Source of the DNA: an uncultured bacterium
Lineage (GTDB): Bacteria > Bacillota > Clostridia > Lachnospirales > Anaerotignaceae
Length of the DNA: 8,354 nt
Assembly: GCA_905214825.1 (NCBI GenBank)
Contig: CAJMNV010000089.1
Coordinates: forward strand, 1 to 8,354
Direction of reading: 5' to 3'
Under the pieces are notes generated by a model, which did not search any database, was not told the origin of the DNA, and saw only the letters and a program-made list of their open reading frames with translations. The position numbers and the translations under genes were made by a program. Positions 5,453-8,354 of the stretch are shown piece by piece (the first letter of the stretch is position 1; every line of letters starts with the position of its first letter).

Positions 5453-6751
5453 ATGTATTATGCAGATTGTATTGCTTATTTGGAGCAAGAAACACAAGTT
5501 GGTACCATACCCACATTAGAACGTATGAAAACACTATTATCTCTTATGGGAAATCCACAAAAAAATTTACGTTGTATTCATGTAGCAGGTACCAATGGAA
5601 AAGGCTCTGCTGTTGCAATGCTTTCTTCCATACTGCAAGAAAATGGCTATCGTGTTGGCATGTATACATCACCACATTTATTATGTTATAATGAAAGAAT
5701 ACAAATCAATCATAATCCCATATCCAATATAGACTTTGCAAAATATATCACACAAATCAAGAACGATTGTGCCAAAATGGCAGACTCCCCCACATTGTTT
5801 GAAATTTTAACAGCGGCCGCATTTGCTTATTTTGCCGATTGTTGTGTTGATATTGTGGTATTAGAAGTTGGTTTGGGTGGTCGATATGATGCCACAAACA
5901 CCATCGTGCAACCATTGCTCAGTTTGATTATGTCTGTTAGCATAGACCATACAGCTTTTTTGGGAAATACCATTTCAGAAATCGCATATGAAAAATGTGG
6001 CATCATCAAGAAACAGTGTCCCATTTTATTATATCCACAACAACCAGTGGTATATCATATAGCAAAAGAAATTGCACAAACAGTATCTGCCCCATTTTAT
6101 TGTGAAATGGAAAATAGTATTTGCATACATCGTACAGAAATTGGACAAACTATTTTTTCAGTGAAAAATGATTTGATTTGCTATGAAAATATCAAGTTGC
6201 CTTTGGTTGGTACATATCAAATACAAAATTGTATCACTGTATTAAATGCCTGTGCTGTGTTGCAAAAATATGGACTATCTCTTTCAAAATCTTTGATTTT
6301 ACAAGGCATTGCCAAAACAAAATGGATAGGCAGAATGGAATTTATACAACAAAAGCCTTTACTTTTATTAGATGGTGCACATAATATAGATGGTATCACA
6401 AAGTTAGCCGAAACACTGCCACTCTATACACAAAATAAAAAAATCACACTGCTTTTGGGTATTTTACAGGATAAGGCATTTGAAGCAATGATTGAAAAAA
6501 TATTGCCTTTGGTACATCAAACAGTATGTACCGAAACAGGAAATCATCGGAAAACCGATGTTTCCATATTACAAAATATCACAGCAAAATATCAAAAACC
6601 AGTTTTTGCAGAACCAGATGTGGAAAAAGCATTTTTACTTGCAAAACAAATTACAAAAGAGCAAGACATGATATTGTGTTGCGGTTCTTTATATTTAATT
6701 GGTGAAATCCATAGCATATTACAAAAAGATAAGGAGAATATATCATTATGA
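5453..6751 (+). CDS. folC: Folylpolyglutamate synthase / dihydrofolate synthase FolC
   Basis: FolC adds glutamate to folates, and in many bacteria also to dihydropteroate, using ATP in the cytoplasm. The 432-residue protein has the Mur-ligase-like layout: P-loop VAGTNGKGS (44-52), TSPHL (72-76), LFEILTAAAF (115-124), EVGLGGRYDATN (138-149), and SIDHTAFLGNTISEIAYEKC (163-182), which supplies metal and carbamyl-lysine residues. The C-terminal domain has LLLDGAHN (304-311) and CGSLYLIGEI (410-419). The start at 5453 is chosen because AAGGAGG (5438-5444) lies eight bases upstream and the promoter sits just before it; the frame open from 5300 is not used. The stop TGA overlaps the ATG of the next small gene (ATGA). 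No other folate genes are visible, so whether it has dihydrofolate synthase activity cannot be told here. Confidence 0.93.
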   Translation: MYYADCIAYLEQETQVGTIPTLERMKTLLSLMGNPQKNLRCIHVAGTNGKGSAVAMLSSILQENGYRVGMYTSPHLLCYNERIQINHNPISNIDFAKYITQIKNDCAKMADSPTLFEILTAAAFAYFADCCVDIVVLEVGLGGRYDATNTIVQPLLSLIMSVSIDHTAFLGNTISEIAYEKCGIIKKQCPILLYPQQPVVYHIAKEIAQTVSAPFYCEMENSICIHRTEIGQTIFSVKNDLICYENIKLPLVGTYQIQNCITVLNACAVLQKYGLSLSKSLILQGIAKTKWIGRMEFIQQKPLLLLDGAHNIDGITKLAETLPLYTQNKKITLLLGILQDKAFEAMIEKILPLVHQTVCTETGNHRKTDVSILQNITAKYQKPVFAEPDVEKAFLLAKQITKEQDMILCCGSLYLIGEIHSILQKDKENISL

Positions 6752-6909
6752 TTGATTTTCAAACAGAATTACAAAAATATAAACCCGTATCCGAAATAAG
6801 CGATATGGAAGATACATTACAACATACACAAATGCAAGATTTATTGGATATTTTACAACATATTGCCAATGACAAAAATCATAAAAAAACAAATATAAAA
6901 TCAGAATAA
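6748..6909 (+). CDS. Small conserved-looking hypothetical protein, 53 residues, coupled to folC
   Basis: This is a short gene starting MIDFQTELQKYKPVSEISDM and ending NIKSE. The ATG overlaps the folC stop in an ATGA junction, and AAGGAG (6731-6736) lies 11 bases upstream, inside the end of folC. Its stop codon immediately precedes the AAGGAG of the next gene. The protein is soluble, with no signal or membrane segment. Residues 1-31 are mildly acidic, 30-41 (QDLLDILQHIAN) look like an amphipathic helix, and the tail is basic and Lys/Asn-rich. I do not recognise a family and assign no function. The start signals on both sides and the tight packing make it a probable real gene. Confidence 0.7.
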   Translation: MIDFQTELQKYKPVSEISDMEDTLQHTQMQDLLDILQHIANDKNHKKTNIKSE

Positions 6910-6925
6910 AAGGAGTCGATTATAG

Positions 6926-8173
6926 ATGAAATGCCCAAATTGTGGGAAAAATGTTTCATCAGGTTATATTTGCCCATTTTGTAAAGCAGATATTTTCATA
7001 TTCCAAAAAATGAAAAATGCTTCTATTCGTTGTTATAACGAAGGGCTGCAAGCAGCAAATGATAAAAATTTATCGCAGGCAATTACAATATTAGAACAAA
7101 GTGTATTATTCGATAAAAATAATATGGACGCTAGAAATTTGTTGGGCTTGCTATATTTTGAAGTCGGTCATATTGCCGATGCTTTAGAACATTGGATTAT
7201 CAGTACGTCTTTACAGCCAAAAAATAATTTTGCTACAAAATATATCAATATATTGCAAAAAAACTCTCGTTTAATGGAAAAATACAATGATGCTGTAAAA
7301 TATTACAACCAAGCATTGCATTATCTCAAACAAGGTAGTGATGACATTGCTATCATTCGCTTAAAAAAAGCATTGGATTTAAACCCAAATTTCTTAGATG
7401 CTTGCAATCTGATGACATTTTGTTGCCTTTTGGAAGAAAATGAAAAACGTGCTAGACATTTCATTGAAACAGTATTGCAAAAAGATGCCAATAACCCGTT
7501 TGCTTTGCGTTATTTACAAGAAATACAACAAAATGACCATTGTAGTACATTTTTCCTGAAAAAAAGAAATACACAAACAAAAAAAACACCATCTGCGGTT
7601 TCTGATAAAAAAACAGATAGCCCACCTCCAATGCCACGTTATAAACGAGGTGAAAAAAGAAATTTTCGTTTATTGGAACAACGTGATTTTATCTCCTTTG
7701 GATTGGGTGTTTTTGCCACTACGGTTATAATTTTTACACTAATTGTTCCATCTCTCCATGCACAGCAACAACAAACCATTGATACATTGCAAGCAAAATT
7801 AGAAGGTTTTCAAGGTAGTACCAATATGACACCAGAAGAAGTGGCTTCCATGAGAGAACAGTTCAATTCTTTGAAAACAGAAAATAAACAACTGCGTAGC
7901 GAAGAAACAAAACAGGCAAATTTAGAGCTTTTGGAAACGGCAATCTCACAAGCCACAGACCAAAAATTTGAAGAATGTGTTGTTACGTTAGATGCTATCA
8001 ATACATTAGGATTTTCAGAAGAAGATACAAAAAAATATGAAGATTTGAAACAAACCGTTTATCCAAAAGCTGCTGAAATATTTTATAATAAAGGGAAAAA
8101 TGAATTTTTGAATAATCGTTTTACAGAAGCAAAAACGCATTTGGAAAATTGCATAAAATTTATCACACAATAA
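6926..8173 (+). CDS. Zinc-ribbon and TPR membrane protein, cut short by an in-frame TAA
   Basis: I do not recognise a named family. The 415-residue product begins with a zinc ribbon, CPNC (3-6) and CPFC (16-19). A TPR-rich region follows at about 33-200, with repeats near 33-66, 67-100, 123-156 and 157-190, then a basic/proline linker (205-250). One transmembrane helix lies at about 255-277 (FISFGLGVFATTVIIFTLIV). After it come a coiled coil (about 280-345) and a TPR at about 380-413. The basic residues before the helix suggest that the zinc ribbon and first TPRs are cytoplasmic and the C-terminus is outside. AAGGAG, ten bases before the ATG, overlaps the end of the small gene, so it belongs to the folC transcript. 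The stop at 8171-8173 falls between two TPR repeats, and TPR coding continues in frame after it. The gene may be a nonsense mutant, a natural truncation or a sequence error. Confidence 0.82.
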   Translation: MKCPNCGKNVSSGYICPFCKADIFIFQKMKNASIRCYNEGLQAANDKNLSQAITILEQSVLFDKNNMDARNLLGLLYFEVGHIADALEHWIISTSLQPKNNFATKYINILQKNSRLMEKYNDAVKYYNQALHYLKQGSDDIAIIRLKKALDLNPNFLDACNLMTFCCLLEENEKRARHFIETVLQKDANNPFALRYLQEIQQNDHCSTFFLKKRNTQTKKTPSAVSDKKTDSPPPMPRYKRGEKRNFRLLEQRDFISFGLGVFATTVIIFTLIVPSLHAQQQQTIDTLQAKLEGFQGSTNMTPEEVASMREQFNSLKTENKQLRSEETKQANLELLETAISQATDQKFEECVVTLDAINTLGFSEEDTKKYEDLKQTVYPKAAEIFYNKGKNEFLNNRFTEAKTHLENCIKFITQ

Positions 8174-8332
8174 GATTTTGCAGATGATGTTTATTTCTAT
8201 CTTGCTAAAATTGCAGAACAAGAACAAGATATACAAAAAGCAAAAACATATTATGAGAAAATACAAAAAGAATTTCCCAACTCCAATCAAATGGAAAATA
8301 TAAAACTAGCACTGCAACAAATACAAGAATAA
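8174..8332 (+). pseudogene. In-frame continuation of the TPR gene after its TAA (52 codons)
   Basis: Directly after the TAA at 8171-8173, the same frame stays open for 52 codons, reading DFADDVYFYLAKIAEQEQDI, then a segment with KAKTYYEKIQKEFPNS, and ending at TAA 8330-8332. This is a canonical TPR unit (YFYLAKI..., A-x2-YYEKI, FPNS) and completes the repeat pair begun before the stop. No usable start codon or ribosome binding site precedes it, and its only ATG is near the end, so it is not a separate gene. Full length would be 468 residues if residue 416 were a sense codon. Confidence 0.8.
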
Positions 8333-8354
8333 ATATAAGCAGGAAATCAATCTA
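8333..8354 (+). other. Short tail after the TPR frame, possible start of next leader
   Basis: These last 22 bases contain AGGAAA at 8341-8346, which could be a ribosome binding site for a gene beyond the window. No start codon is visible and there is no hairpin, so no terminator follows the TPR gene inside the window. Confidence 0.15.

Noticed and set aside
8171..8173. Alternative genetic code in which TAA is sense
   Set aside because: sigK, marR, trhP, mltG and the small gene after folC all end at TAA at the expected family length or gene boundary.
8015..8290. Minus-strand frame across the end of the TPR gene
   Set aside because: It is Phe/Ile/Cys-rich shadow sequence of Lys/Glu-rich TPR codons and spans the interrupted TPR frame, which is clearly the coding strand.
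1..8354. A defence system, mobile element, CRISPR array, riboswitch or structural RNA
   Set aside because: I saw no direct repeat array, transposase or integrase, tRNA-like cloverleaf, or known riboswitch core on either strand; all gaps are short and explained by promoters and leaders.

Overview
This window looks like an ordinary chromosomal stretch of an AT-rich, endospore-forming Firmicute, most likely a member of the Clostridia. Parts of the sigma-F control operon (spoIIAA and the start of spoIIAB) and an intact sigK establish sporulation. The mltG-trmR-trhP block is a gene order also found in Bacillus (yrrL-yrrM-yrrN/O). No tRNA, rRNA, CRISPR array, insertion sequence or phage gene was seen, and no stretch above 300 bases lacks a gene.

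Layout: (1) 1-498, minus strand: the 5' end of spoIIAB and all of spoIIAA, overlapping by ATGA. (2) 499-674: a divergent control region with a sigma-H-like promoter toward spoIIAA, a sigma-E/K-like promoter toward sigK, and between them an inverted pair of GGACAA motifs resembling SpoIIID sites. (3) 675-1352, plus: pro-sigma-K in one uninterrupted piece, with a short hydrophobic pro-sequence. (4) 1379-5266, minus: an apparent operon read mltG, trmR, trhP and possibly a MarR-family regulator. (5) 5267-5452: a second divergent region with a promoter on each strand. (6) 5453-8332, plus: folC, a 53-residue small protein translationally coupled to it, and a zinc-ribbon/TPR membrane protein. A TAA interrupts the reading frame of this last gene, and a further 52 codons of clear TPR sequence follow in frame.

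How the genes work together: SpoIIAA and SpoIIAB control sigma-F in the forespore early in sporulation. Sigma-K acts last, in the mother cell, so one short spacer separates control genes for the first and last compartment-specific sigma factors. TrhP and TrmR are consecutive steps of one tRNA modification (U34 to ho5U to mo5U), and MltG trims nascent peptidoglycan strands. FolC makes folylpolyglutamates. The roles of the small protein and the TPR protein are unknown.

I found no convincing new multi-gene system. The observations most worth checking are the nonsense-interrupted TPR gene, the compact sporulation promoter region, and the coupled small protein after folC.
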